Source: RGIG3009 sp045541305
Lineage (GTDB): Bacteria > Bacillota > Clostridia > Oscillospirales > Acutalibacteraceae
Direction of reading: 5' to 3'
Assembly: GCA_045541305.1 (NCBI GenBank)
Contig: JAZQIV010000033.1
Coordinates: forward strand, 1 to 25,767
Length of the DNA stretch: 25,767 nt
Shown here piece after piece: positions 7,700 through 15,999 of the stretch. A program made the position numbers and the translations under genes. The stretch's first letter is position 1. Each line of letters opens with the position of its first letter. Under the pieces are notes generated by a model. The model did not search any database and was not told the origin of the DNA. It worked only from the letters and a program-made list of their open reading frames with translations.

Positions 7700-8515
7700 A
7701 TGAATTTCTGTGTTGAGCTTCTCCGTGTGCTGGATACATCAATGGAACGTCCCACGTTCTTGGGGTGGTTTCACATCGTATTTATTGTTTTAACGATCGC
7801 GGCAGTTTTATATTGCTGCATTTACCGCAAAAACGATTCCAAAGAGCATGTTCGAAAAGTCGTTCTTTGGGTATCGGTTGTGGTAATCGTCTTAGAGGTG
7901 TATAAACAAATCAATTACACGTTCGGCTATGACACCGGAACGGTTGTGGTAGATTTTCAATGGTATGCTTTTCCGTTTCAGTTCTGCTCGATGCCAATGT
8001 ACGTTGGGTTGTTGGTGGGCATTCTCGGTCGCGGTAAGGTACACGATGCATTGGCGGCGTTTTTGGCGACGTACTCGGTGTTCGCGGGCACTTGCGTGCT
8101 GGTTTATCCGAACGACGTATTCATCGAAACGATCGGTATCAACATTCAATCGATGATTTGTCATTGTTCCATGATTGTTCTCGGCGCGTATTTGTATGCT
8201 ACCGGCTATGTGAAAACGGAACACAAAATGATTTTGAAAGCAATTCCCGTTTTTGCAGTCGCTGTTTGTGTAGCAGCAGTGCTGAATGAGATTGCTTATT
8301 ACAGCGGCTTACTGGAAACCGAAACCTTCAATATGTTTTTTATCAGTCCACACTGCGATCCGTCGTTACCGGTGTATTCGTTGGTGCAACAAGTTGTGCC
8401 GTTTCCTTTCTGCTTGATTATTTATATTCTGGCGTTTTCCGTTGCTGCGTATCTGATGTTGTTGATGGCTATGGGAATTCAAAAAATAGCGCAAAAAAAG
8501 GACCGGAAGGAATAA
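7700..8515 (+). CDS. YwaF/TMEM164-like integral membrane protein
   Basis: A 271-residue polytopic protein with about seven hydrophobic segments (roughly 22-40, 54-68, 92-110, 115-133, 148-167, 178-195 and 238-260). The pattern resembles the TIGR02206/YwaF family related to TMEM164. Family members usually carry LPLHLC in the third segment; here it reads FPFQFC, keeping the Cys (Cys96) but replacing His with Gln. Human TMEM164 is reported to act as a phospholipid acyltransferase that depends on a cysteine, but the role of bacterial homologues is not established. ATG 7700 is chosen because AAGGTG (7684-7690) precedes it and the promoter -10 ends at 7658. It is divergent from the arg operon, and its end overlaps a terminator. 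Confidence 0.75.
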   Translation: MNFCVELLRVLDTSMERPTFLGWFHIVFIVLTIAAVLYCCIYRKNDSKEHVRKVVLWVSVVVIVLEVYKQINYTFGYDTGTVVVDFQWYAFPFQFCSMPMYVGLLVGILGRGKVHDALAAFLATYSVFAGTCVLVYPNDVFIETIGINIQSMICHCSMIVLGAYLYATGYVKTEHKMILKAIPVFAVAVCVAAVLNEIAYYSGLLETETFNMFFISPHCDPSLPVYSLVQQVVPFPFCLIIYILAFSVAAYLMLLMAMGIQKIAQKKDRKE

Positions 8516-8531
8516 TCCTTCCGGTCCTTTT
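8496..8531. terminator. Bidirectional terminator between ywaF-like gene and putP
   Basis: A 15-bp perfect inverted repeat (8496-8510 and 8517-8531) with loop AATAAT, flanked by A and T runs on both sides. It serves both convergent genes. The left arm encodes the last residues of the ywaF-like protein, and the stop codon lies in the loop. Confidence 0.9.
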
Positions 8532-8539
8532 AGCATGCT

Positions 8540-10111
8540 TTAATTGTCTTGCACAGCACCACTGCGAACAGCCTCAAAGTCTTCCTCAACTTCTTTTTCA
8601 GGAGCTTTGGTAAGCAAAGAGACCACCACAATACAGAAAGCGGAGAAGATGAAGGCAGGAAGCAATTCATAGATTGCGAACACACCGCCAAGCTGGCTGA
8701 TAACCAGTTTCCACAAGAACACCACACCGGCGCCGCTGATCATGCCCGCAATGGCACCGGCTTTGTTGGTGCGTTTCCAGAATAAAGAGAACAGCATCAG
8801 CGGACCAAATGTGGCACCAAAACCGGCCCAAGCAAAGGAAACGATTTGGAAGATAATGCTCTTCTCATCCAGTGCAATGACGATGCCGATCAGAGCCAAA
8901 ACCAACAGCGTGATACGGGTCACGATCATAACTTGCTTATCGGTTGCGTTTTTCTTGTAAACACCTTGGAAGATGTTTTTCGCCAAAGCGGAAGCAGCAA
9001 TCAGCAGATACGAGTCCGAAGAGCTGATAGTAGCAGCCAAAATGCCTGCCATAACAAAGCCTGCCAACAGCGGGGGCAGGGAGGTGGTGGCTAATGTAAT
9101 AAAGATACTTTCTGCAGAGGACTTTGTCAAATGTGCATCGGGATACAGCTGACGACCAACCAAACCGATGAACACCGCTACAGCGAGCGAAATCACGACC
9201 CACACCATTGCGATCCGGCGAGAACGTTTCAATTCATCCTCTTTGCGGATGGCCATAAAACGCAAGAGCACCTGCGGCATACCAAAGTAACCAAGCCCCC
9301 AAGCCATCATGGAAGCAACCGTCAGCAGACTGTATTCCTGTGATGCTCCGAACAACGGTCTACCGGCTTCGACCAGTTGCTGACCGGCTTCATTTACAGT
9401 CGGCGATGCCAAGCCAAAGAACTCCAAAAATCCGGGGATCTGTTGCGCGTTATCGATGACAGCGCCGATACCGCCGGCTTTCAAAGTGCTGATTACCACA
9501 ATGACGGTTAATGCAACAATCATAACAATTGCTTGCATAAAATCCGAAATGCTTTCGGCCAAGAAGCCGCCCAGAACGGTGTACAGCAACACAAAGACGG
9601 CACCGATAATCATCATACTTTGATAAGGCATACCAAACAGAGTGGAGAACAATTTGCCGCACGTGACAAAGCAACTGGATGCATAGACGGTAAAGAAGAT
9701 TAAAATGAACAACGCGGCAATCGTCATAATCACCTTTTTCTTCTCACGGAAACGGTTGGAAAAGAATTCAGGTAACGTGATGGAGTTGTTGGCACGCACA
9801 CTGTAACGACGAAGACGTTTGGAAACGATCAACCAGTTCAGATATGTACCGACCGCCAAACCGATTGCGGTCCAAGCAGCATCCGCCAAACCGCACCAAT
9901 AAGCCACGCCGGGTAATCCCATCAACAGCCAACCGCTCATATCAGAAGCTTCAGCGCTCATAGCGGTGACCCAGGGGCCCAACGAACGACCGCCCAGGAA
10001 ATACTCTTCCGAGTTTTTGTTCGCACGTTTTGCATAGAATACACCGATCAAAATGACCGCAGCCATGTAGACGACCATGGCAATCAGAATTTGTATCGTA
10101 TTACCATTCAT
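8540..10111 (-). CDS. putP: Sodium/proline symporter
   Basis: A sodium-coupled proline importer of the SSS family in the cytoplasmic membrane. The 523 residues (E. coli PutP has about 502) form about 13 hydrophobic segments. The motif SAEASDMSGWLLMGLPG (52-68) is nearly identical to the E. coli region containing the sodium-ligand residues; Asp57 and Ser59 here correspond to Asp55 and Ser57 there. A later ATISSSDSYLLIAAS segment corresponds to the second sodium-site helix. The C-terminus is a charged tail. An AGGAGG site precedes ATG 10111, and a promoter lies at 10149-10177. It is a single-gene unit ending at the shared terminator. Proline specificity is inferred from the close motif match; other SSS substrates are less likely. 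Confidence 0.93.
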   Translation of the reverse strand: MNGNTIQILIAMVVYMAAVILIGVFYAKRANKNSEEYFLGGRSLGPWVTAMSAEASDMSGWLLMGLPGVAYWCGLADAAWTAIGLAVGTYLNWLIVSKRLRRYSVRANNSITLPEFFSNRFREKKKVIMTIAALFILIFFTVYASSCFVTCGKLFSTLFGMPYQSMMIIGAVFVLLYTVLGGFLAESISDFMQAIVMIVALTVIVVISTLKAGGIGAVIDNAQQIPGFLEFFGLASPTVNEAGQQLVEAGRPLFGASQEYSLLTVASMMAWGLGYFGMPQVLLRFMAIRKEDELKRSRRIAMVWVVISLAVAVFIGLVGRQLYPDAHLTKSSAESIFITLATTSLPPLLAGFVMAGILAATISSSDSYLLIAASALAKNIFQGVYKKNATDKQVMIVTRITLLVLALIGIVIALDEKSIIFQIVSFAWAGFGATFGPLMLFSLFWKRTNKAGAIAGMISGAGVVFLWKLVISQLGGVFAIYELLPAFIFSAFCIVVVSLLTKAPEKEVEEDFEAVRSGAVQDN

Positions 10112-10148
10112 TGCAAACTACCTCCTCTTGAAAAACAATAATAACAAT

Positions 10149-10177
10149 AGTTTACCACATGTTTCCACGCAGTTCAA
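10149..10177 (-). promoter_or_regulatory. Promoter of putP
   Basis: Minus strand TTGAAC (10172-10177), 17-nt spacer, TAAACT (10149-10154), about 38 nt before the putP ATG. The stretch 10178-10305 upstream is AT-rich without a recognisable gene. Confidence 0.6.
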
Positions 10178-10305
10178 GAAAAATATGCAGGATTAGGTTG
10201 GAAATTATGCAAAAGACTCAATTGCCGAAAAATTATGAAAATTTCCTCGGGTGCCCGCCTTCATAAGCTTCAATTCTCCTAAACCTTTTGGGCACAAGAA
10301 AAAGC

Positions 10306-10326
10306 GGCACACCTTTTTGGTGTGCC
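10306..10326 (-). terminator. Terminator of tRNA-Leu
   Basis: Inverted repeat GGCACACC / GGTGTGCC with a five-base loop, followed on the minus strand by GCTTTTTC. It starts 9 nt after the tRNA CCA end. On the plus strand it is also followed by a T run, so it may act in both directions. Confidence 0.85.
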
Positions 10327-10335
10327 TCTTTTTCT

Positions 10336-10417
10336 TGGTGCGGGCGACAGGACTTGAACCTGCACGCTTGCGCATTGGCTCCTAAGACCAACGTGTCTGC
10401 CATTCCACCACGCCCGC
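10336..10417 (-). tRNA. tRNA-Leu (anticodon UAG)
   Basis: An 82-nt cloverleaf with encoded CCA. The acceptor stem GCGGGCG pairs perfectly with CGCCCGC, with A73 before CCA. The anticodon loop CTTAGGA gives anticodon TAG, reading CUA and other CUN leucine codons. A long variable arm (TGCGCAAGCGT) is typical of class II tRNA-Leu, and the T loop reads TTCAAGT. It has its own promoter and terminator. Confidence 0.97.
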
Positions 10418-10427
10418 ATTGTTGCCT

Positions 10428-10456
10428 ATTTTACCACACTTTTTTGCCGATTGCAA
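10428..10456 (-). promoter_or_regulatory. Promoter of tRNA-Leu
   Basis: Minus strand TTGCAA (10451-10456), 17-nt spacer, TAAAAT (10428-10433), 10 nt before the tRNA 5' end, so transcription would start very close to or just before the mature end. Confidence 0.7.
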
Positions 10457-10543
10457 ATGCTTTCTGCAAAAAATATAAAATATCACATATAGTGTATCAA
10501 CGCGCAGGGAAAAACTAACAGTAGTATAATTTGTCGGAAAGTG

Positions 10544-10572
10544 TTGCATGCATCGAGAATTTTTGGTATGAT
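10544..10572 (+). promoter_or_regulatory. Promoter of the GHL10-amidase operon
   Basis: Plus strand TTGCAT (10544-10549), 17-nt spacer, TATGAT (10567-10572). Transcription would start near 10579, leaving a short leader before ATG 10595. This argues against the ATG at 10580, which would be at the transcript end. Confidence 0.6.
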
Positions 10573-10594
10573 AACCTAAATGGGGGTGAGTAGC

Positions 10595-12031
10595 ATGGCA
10601 AGGCGTATAGGCGTTGTTATTTGTTTATTGGCGCTGATACTAACCGCGTGCCAATCTTCACCGCCGCCTTTCTCTACCGTGAACACAGTGCTGGTACCGG
10701 TTGTATCCAGCGCGGTTGCCAATACTACCACTTCTCTAACCTCTGATGTAGGAGAGGATACCGGTACGTCGTCAACCGTTTCTTCGACGGATATAAGCGA
10801 CACCACGGCCTCTTCGCAAACAAAGGTGACAGGGAATAGCACCACCGCCTTATCCACTTCCCAAAACACTGCGACAGTGAGCACAACCACGACCACCAAA
10901 ACCGCGTCTGCGCCGCCGTTTTCTGTGGATCCAGCGCAGGAAATGCGAGCGGGGTGGGTTTCGTATATCGAGTTAAATACTGCTTTGATGGCATCCTCCA
11001 CCGAAGCTCAGCTGTGCACAAAGCTGGATGGAATTTTGGATACGTTTGAGCAATTCCGTTTGAATACCATGTATCTGCATGTGCGCGCGAACAGCGATGC
11101 ATATTACGTATCTTCTTATTTTAAGCCGGCAGTAGCCGCTGAAAAGTTTCTCGAAAAAGGGTTTGATCCGCTTAGTTACATGATCACCGAAGCGCATAGA
11201 AGAAAAATAGCGGTGCACGCTTGGGTGAACCCATATCGCATTGGTAAGGATGCTACCTATGCCGTTCACGATATGCCGACGTTTACCGACGCGCGTAATT
11301 ACCATTACTATGTACCGTCTGCGGCTGCCACGCAACGGTTGATTTTGGATGGTATTCGTGAGCTGGTGAACAATTATGCAATTGACGGTGTGCAATACGA
11401 CGATTATTTTTATCCTTCCGGCACTTTGGAAAACGGCACAATTTATTCCTACGAAAGCGCCGACTATGCTGCCTATCAGAAAAGCGGAGGAAAGCTATCG
11501 ATTGCCGATTGGCGGCGCGCCGCGGTGGATTCCCTGGTTGCAGCGACCTATACGGTGGTGAAAGCTAAAAGCAAGAATTTGATTTTTGGCATTTCGCCGG
11601 CGATCAATGCCGATGCCACGTTTAACAACTTATATGCTAACCCAAAAAAATGGTTGGCGGAAAGCGGATACGTGGATTACATTTGTCCACAGGTGTATAC
11701 CGGCTTTGAACACAGTGGAAATCCTTTCCATAAAGCGGTGGATCAATGGTTGTCCTATCCGCGCCATGCTTCCGTTAAACTGTACATTGGTATTGCAACG
11801 TATAAAGCCGGATTGCTCAATGATCCATACGCAAAGAACGGCGCTGCCGAATGGAAAAATAACGACGATATTTTGAAGCGTTCGGTAAATACCGTCCGTG
11901 AGAAAAATATCAGCGGCTTTGCGCTCTACAGCTACAGTTATTTGGCGCCGGACAAAGTATCAGGTTTGTCGAAAACCAATGATGTTGCGGTTGCACGCAG
12001 GGAAATGCAAAATTTACTGACGGTATTATAA
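10595..12031 (+). CDS. Lipoprotein with GHL10 (DUF187) glycoside hydrolase-like domain
   Basis: A 478-residue surface lipoprotein. The signal peptide MARRIGVVICLLALILTAC ends in the lipobox LTAC, giving a diacylglyceryl-Cys and outer-leaflet anchoring. A Ser/Thr-rich linker of about 90 residues follows, then a GHL10 TIM-barrel-like domain (about 110-450). Family motifs are AGWVSY at the domain start, NTMYLHVRANSDAYY, VHAWVNPYR and IDGVQYDDYFYP, with Asp269 and Asp270 as candidate catalytic acids, then ISPAINADA and YICPQVYTGF. Relatives include B. subtilis YngK and E. coli DigH (YddW), proposed to cut peptidoglycan glycan strands that have lost their stem peptides. GGGGGTGA before ATG 10595 decides the start. 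It is the first gene of an operon, 15 nt before the amidase fusion. The substrate is inferred. Confidence 0.88.
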   Translation: MARRIGVVICLLALILTACQSSPPPFSTVNTVLVPVVSSAVANTTTSLTSDVGEDTGTSSTVSSTDISDTTASSQTKVTGNSTTALSTSQNTATVSTTTTTKTASAPPFSVDPAQEMRAGWVSYIELNTALMASSTEAQLCTKLDGILDTFEQFRLNTMYLHVRANSDAYYVSSYFKPAVAAEKFLEKGFDPLSYMITEAHRRKIAVHAWVNPYRIGKDATYAVHDMPTFTDARNYHYYVPSAAATQRLILDGIRELVNNYAIDGVQYDDYFYPSGTLENGTIYSYESADYAAYQKSGGKLSIADWRRAAVDSLVAATYTVVKAKSKNLIFGISPAINADATFNNLYANPKKWLAESGYVDYICPQVYTGFEHSGNPFHKAVDQWLSYPRHASVKLYIGIATYKAGLLNDPYAKNGAAEWKNNDDILKRSVNTVREKNISGFALYSYSYLAPDKVSGLSKTNDVAVARREMQNLLTVL

Positions 12032-12046
12032 ACATGAGGTGACAAC

Positions 12047-15000
12047 ATGTCGAAGCACGCGAAGGAAACCCCAAAAACGGCGATATGGAAAATACTCACC
12101 ATTGTGATTTCCGGTATCGCTGCTCTGGCGATGATGCTGTTTGTTCTGGCTTACGGCGGCGTTTTTGATATTATCGCTTCCTGGGTTGGCGGTACCACAC
12201 AAGCACCCACAACCACCACACCTCCCACAACAACGACCACTACATTACCGCCGCCCGCACCCGAGTATCGCAAGCCGGAAACCATGAAAGGGATGTGGTT
12301 AACACCGGGCAGCGATTATTATGTGTCGGATAAGAATACCGGCACCACTGTGCAAAAGCAAATCGATGCGGCTTTTGAGGCAGCAGAGCCTTGGGCGTTT
12401 AACACCGTGTTACTACCGCTGGATATCAACAAAAAAGACGATACCCGCGTGATCTATCCCTCTACAACCGCACCGTTTCCTGAGCTTACCGATGCAAAGG
12501 GAAAGGAATTTGACCCGATAGCGTATGCAATCACAAAAGCTCACGAACGCAATCTGTATACCTACATTGTATTGGATCTCCACGTGCGTGATGGCGAAGA
12601 CTGGGATCCGCGCACCGAAGCGGGTCAACAACGCATTTTGAAAATGGTGGAGGAAGCGGCGGCACGCTATAAAGTGGACGGTTTCTTTATTTCCGGCTTT
12701 GCCTTTGACTTAAAGCAAGTCAAAAGCGAGGACCACGACCGCACGGTTGCCGCTCTTAATGCCTTGGTTGAGAAAGTGACAACATGCATTTCTCAAGTGG
12801 ATTGGAACTATTACACGGGCCTGTTATCTTACGGCATCTGGGCACATCAATCCGTAAATGAGCGCGGCTCGGAAACGGGTGAATATTACGAAGAATTCAC
12901 CGATGGTTGTGCCGATACGCTCGCCTGGTTGGAAAAAGGCTTGTTCCAATGTGTGATGGTACAAAACTACACCTCCACCGCACACCCGACCGCGTCGTTC
13001 CAAAACGTATTGAAATGGTGGGATACGGTTGCGCAAAAGCAAGATATACCGTTGTATATTTCGCATTGTGCTGATCGAATCGGTTCGTATTTGGCCGGCT
13101 GGAAATCCACCGACCAATTGGCGCAGCAATATTTATACTGTCAATCTTCAACAGCGTGGCAGGGGAGTTGCTACGATTCGTTTACCTCGCTCAACAAGGA
13201 TACGTTGGGCTTATCTGATGCGCTTAAACGCGCATATGAAGGGGCACTGGACGAGGAATTTATCTACAAAAAGCTTACCATCAGTTTCCCCACAAAAACG
13301 AAATATACCACCACCGAATCGGCCATCACGCTGCAGGGCGCAGGTGATAAGAATTTCCCGCTCACCGTTAACGGAAAAGAGATGGAGCTGACCGATCGCG
13401 GTTATTTTTCGTTGCACTGCCCGTTGAAGGTTGGCGAAAATCAATTTGTTATCACACATAAAGGTACTACCAAAACCTACACCGTTACCTATAAACGCAT
13501 GATTCTCCAAAGTGTTTCTCCATCTTCCGATATGACGATCGAAGGCGGTAACCAGTTTATTATCAGCGCCATTGCGCAAAAGGGTGCCACCGTAACCGCG
13601 AAGATCGGTGAAACCACCATCAAGTTAACAGAAAACGATCTAAAAACCGAAGAGAGCGGCAATATACCTTCGGATTTTTCGGAATACAAAGGTACATACA
13701 CCATACCCAAGGGAAAAATCGGCGAAGCGGTTTCACTGGGGACCATCAGCGTAACGTCTACCTACAATGGTTTGACCGAAACGAAAAACGGCGGAACGCT
13801 CACGATTGAGGCATTGCCGTTTCCGACCACAACAACGACGACCACTGCTACAGGTTCAGCAGGTTCTTCCGGTGCGATTTCGGTACCGACGGGATCGCCT
13901 ATCAAGCCGCCGTCCTCCGATGTGCAATTGGTAACGATCGTATCGGATTATGCCGAAACGTTTTCCGGCGGTTCCTTGGTGGACGATTATTCGCGCACGT
14001 ACAATTCCTATTTACCAAAGGGAACTGTCGACTATTTAGTCAATAAAGTATATTACATTTACAAGGATCCCAGCACACAAAAGGAAACGGCATATAACTA
14101 TTATCTGTTGGCATCCGGCAAACGTGTGTATCAAAAAGATGCCACGCTTTCGGCGGGTGGTGCGTTGGCACAAACACCGCTTACCAACGGAAGTGTCCAG
14201 GTGACGGACACACACACCCAGTTTAACTATTATACCTCCACCAATATTCCGGTGTACGTTCGTACAAAAGGGCAAAAATATCGTCTGGACAGCGAAAAAA
14301 AAGAACCCAGCTATGATATTGCACCGTATTCGCAAACTACCACGGACATTGAAATTGAATTCCATTATCTTTCGGAAAAGCCGGCTTTACCGGATGTTGC
14401 AAAAAGTCCGTTGTTCAGTTCTGCGGAATGGATCTATAACGAAAAGAACGGTGCTTACACACTGGCGCTCAAACTGAAAAAGGTGGGCGGATTCTATGGC
14501 GTATCCACCAAATGGGTAGGCAATAACCTGCAGATTACGTTCCTGAATCCTGCCAATATTTCGAATAATGCCGCTACGGAAAAATTAAAAGGTGTTCGCA
14601 TTTTGTTGGATCCGGGACACGGGGCCGATAACGATAAGCCGTGGGAAGCGCCCTATAACCTCAGCTATGCCAACACGTTGAAGAGCAAGCTGGAGGCGTT
14701 GGGTGCCACGGTGGATATGACACGCACCTCGCATTTGGGCAAGCAAGAGCTTTCGCTGCAAACCCGTGTGAAAATGTCGCAAACCAAGGGATACCACTTG
14801 GTAATTAGCGTGCACATGAATGCCTCGGCGAACGGCGGCGCCACCGGTGCCACGGTTCATTATTATTCCGAATGCTCCTACACGCCTTCTAAAATTATCT
14901 ACGATAAAATGCACGCGGTGGAGGTTACTAAGGGCGTTGGCACCACAGCCAACGGCACGCCGCGTTCTTCCGGCACGGTTTGGGGCACGTTGTATATGAC

Positions 15001-15151
15001 ACGCTCCATCTTCCATTGTCCGTCCGTTTTATTGGAATGCGCGTTCTTGGATAATGCCAAAGACAAGGAAGCATTAAGCGATCCTGTTTATCGCGATCAG
15101 CTTATGCAAGCGGTAACAGATGGTGTTGTGAGTTACTTCAGTAATATGTAA
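12047..15151 (+). CDS. Membrane-anchored fusion: degenerate GHL10-like domain plus N-acetylmuramoyl-L-alanine amidase
   Basis: A 1034-residue extracellular multidomain protein. It has a membrane anchor (about 12-42), a Thr/Pro linker (48-72), a GHL10-like domain (about 78-400), two beta-rich Ig-like segments (about 409-482 and 484-590), a Thr-rich linker (593-625), an uncharacterised beta-rich segment (about 627-848) and a C-terminal Amidase_3 domain (about 850-1034). The amidase keeps its zinc and catalytic residues: His858 in LDPGHG, Glu867, His923 in SVHMNA and Glu997 in LLECAF. It should cut the bond between muramic acid and the stem peptide. The GHL10-like part aligns with the preceding lipoprotein, but the YDDYF motif has become ISGFAF (215-220) and the NPYR and HVRA motifs are lost, so it may only bind glycan. 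AGGTGA precedes ATG 12047. Confidence 0.88.
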   Translation: MSKHAKETPKTAIWKILTIVISGIAALAMMLFVLAYGGVFDIIASWVGGTTQAPTTTTPPTTTTTTLPPPAPEYRKPETMKGMWLTPGSDYYVSDKNTGTTVQKQIDAAFEAAEPWAFNTVLLPLDINKKDDTRVIYPSTTAPFPELTDAKGKEFDPIAYAITKAHERNLYTYIVLDLHVRDGEDWDPRTEAGQQRILKMVEEAAARYKVDGFFISGFAFDLKQVKSEDHDRTVAALNALVEKVTTCISQVDWNYYTGLLSYGIWAHQSVNERGSETGEYYEEFTDGCADTLAWLEKGLFQCVMVQNYTSTAHPTASFQNVLKWWDTVAQKQDIPLYISHCADRIGSYLAGWKSTDQLAQQYLYCQSSTAWQGSCYDSFTSLNKDTLGLSDALKRAYEGALDEEFIYKKLTISFPTKTKYTTTESAITLQGAGDKNFPLTVNGKEMELTDRGYFSLHCPLKVGENQFVITHKGTTKTYTVTYKRMILQSVSPSSDMTIEGGNQFIISAIAQKGATVTAKIGETTIKLTENDLKTEESGNIPSDFSEYKGTYTIPKGKIGEAVSLGTISVTSTYNGLTETKNGGTLTIEALPFPTTTTTTTATGSAGSSGAISVPTGSPIKPPSSDVQLVTIVSDYAETFSGGSLVDDYSRTYNSYLPKGTVDYLVNKVYYIYKDPSTQKETAYNYYLLASGKRVYQKDATLSAGGALAQTPLTNGSVQVTDTHTQFNYYTSTNIPVYVRTKGQKYRLDSEKKEPSYDIAPYSQTTTDIEIEFHYLSEKPALPDVAKSPLFSSAEWIYNEKNGAYTLALKLKKVGGFYGVSTKWVGNNLQITFLNPANISNNAATEKLKGVRILLDPGHGADNDKPWEAPYNLSYANTLKSKLEALGATVDMTRTSHLGKQELSLQTRVKMSQTKGYHLVISVHMNASANGGATGATVHYYSECSYTPSKIIYDKMHAVEVTKGVGTTANGTPRSSGTVWGTLYMTRSIFHCPSVLLECAFLDNAKDKEALSDPVYRDQLMQAVTDGVVSYFSNM

Positions 15152-15154
15152 ACA

Positions 15155-15190
15155 AAAAGCGTCGGCAGCCATGACGGCGCCGACGCTTTT
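15155..15190 (+). terminator. Terminator of the GHL10-amidase operon
   Basis: A 12-bp perfect stem AAAAGCGTCGGC / GCCGACGCTTTT (15155-15166, 15179-15190) with a 12-nt loop, followed by a T-rich stretch. It starts 4 nt after the amidase stop. It separates the operon from birA, whose own promoter is not evident in the 26 nt that follow. Confidence 0.9.
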
Positions 15191-15216
15191 ACTTTTTTGG
15201 AAAGGGGGAATAGGCT

Positions 15217-15999
15217 TTGGCGTTTGATGCGGATTGGTTAACATCGCAATTACCGCCGTTTTTTGAGATCGCTGCCTATGATGAAGTGGGCTCCACCAAC
15301 ACGATCGCACGAGATATGGCGGCAAACGGTGCGCCACAAGGTACCATTGTGATAGCAAACAGCCAAACACAAGGAAGGGGCCGCATGGCGCGTCAATTCT
15401 TTTCTCCCAATGATACGGGGCTTTATATGAGTTTGGTGCTACGACCCTCACCGACAATTTCGCCCTTACTCATTACAACTGCCGCCGCTGTGGCGGTTGC
15501 GCAAGCCATCGAGCAGGTGGCAGGAGAGACGGCGCAGATCAAATGGGTGAATGACGTATATTGCCGCGGCAAAAAAGTGTGCGGTATTCTCACCGAAGGT
15601 GCCTATAGCGGTGACACGTTAGTCTATGCCATTCTTGGTATCGGTTTGAATGTGTCGGAACCCAAGAATGGGTTCCCGCCCGAACTGCAGCAGCGCGCAG
15701 GAGCAGTTTTTTATGCCGATTTTGCGCCGTTTGAAAACGCTGCAGAGAGAATAGCAAAAGAGATTATAACGCGTTTTTGGGCCTTTTACGAGGCGTTACC
15801 AAGCGTTTATAATTGCCTTTTGGAATATCGCGGGCGTGACATGTTGCGTGGACGAACCGTTGAGGTTTTGGATATTCATGGTGCGGTTATCAGAGAGGCA
15901 ACAGCAAGCGGGATCGGTGATGATTTCTCGTTGCTGGTAACCGATGAAAACAGCGAACAAACTGCACTGACAAGCGGGGAAGTGAGTATTCGCTTATAA
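15217..15999 (+). CDS. birA: Biotin-[acetyl-CoA-carboxylase] ligase, class I (no DNA-binding domain)
   Basis: Activates biotin with ATP and attaches it to a lysine of biotin carboxyl carrier domains. The 260 residues begin almost directly with the catalytic domain, with no N-terminal helix-turn-helix, so it should not act as the biotin repressor that longer BirA proteins are. Motifs are DEVGSTNT (22-29), the biotinyl-AMP loop GRGRMA (53-58), KWVNDV (109-114) and GKKVCGILTE (118-127), with a small C-terminal SH3-like domain. TTG 15217 is chosen because AAAGGGGGAA lies 7 nt upstream and the protein aligns from there. It follows the amidase operon terminator, so it may depend on readthrough. The stop overlaps the convergent HAD gene by 6 nt. 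Confidence 0.93.
   Translation: MAFDADWLTSQLPPFFEIAAYDEVGSTNTIARDMAANGAPQGTIVIANSQTQGRGRMARQFFSPNDTGLYMSLVLRPSPTISPLLITTAAAVAVAQAIEQVAGETAQIKWVNDVYCRGKKVCGILTEGAYSGDTLVYAILGIGLNVSEPKNGFPPELQQRAGAVFYADFAPFENAAERIAKEIITRFWAFYEALPSVYNCLLEYRGRDMLRGRTVEVLDIHGAVIREATASGIGDDFSLLVTDENSEQTALTSGEVSIRL

Noticed and set aside
10336..10417. tRNA-Leu as an attachment site for an integrated element
   Set aside because: No integrase gene and no duplicate of the tRNA 3' end were seen in the window; the flanking genes are ordinary.
10576..11001. A 141-codon minus-strand open frame rich in Val opposite the lipoprotein linker
   Set aside because: It is the reverse of the Ser/Thr-rich linker codons, which gives an artificial hydrophobic-looking peptide.
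12191..12262. Thr/Pro-rich ACC/ACA runs as a tandem DNA repeat
   Set aside because: The units vary and stay in frame; this is a low-complexity protein linker, not a repeat element. The same holds near 13824.
15217..15999. BirA as biotin operon repressor
   Set aside because: The protein starts directly with the ligase domain and has no helix-turn-helix, and no biotin genes or operator are seen nearby.
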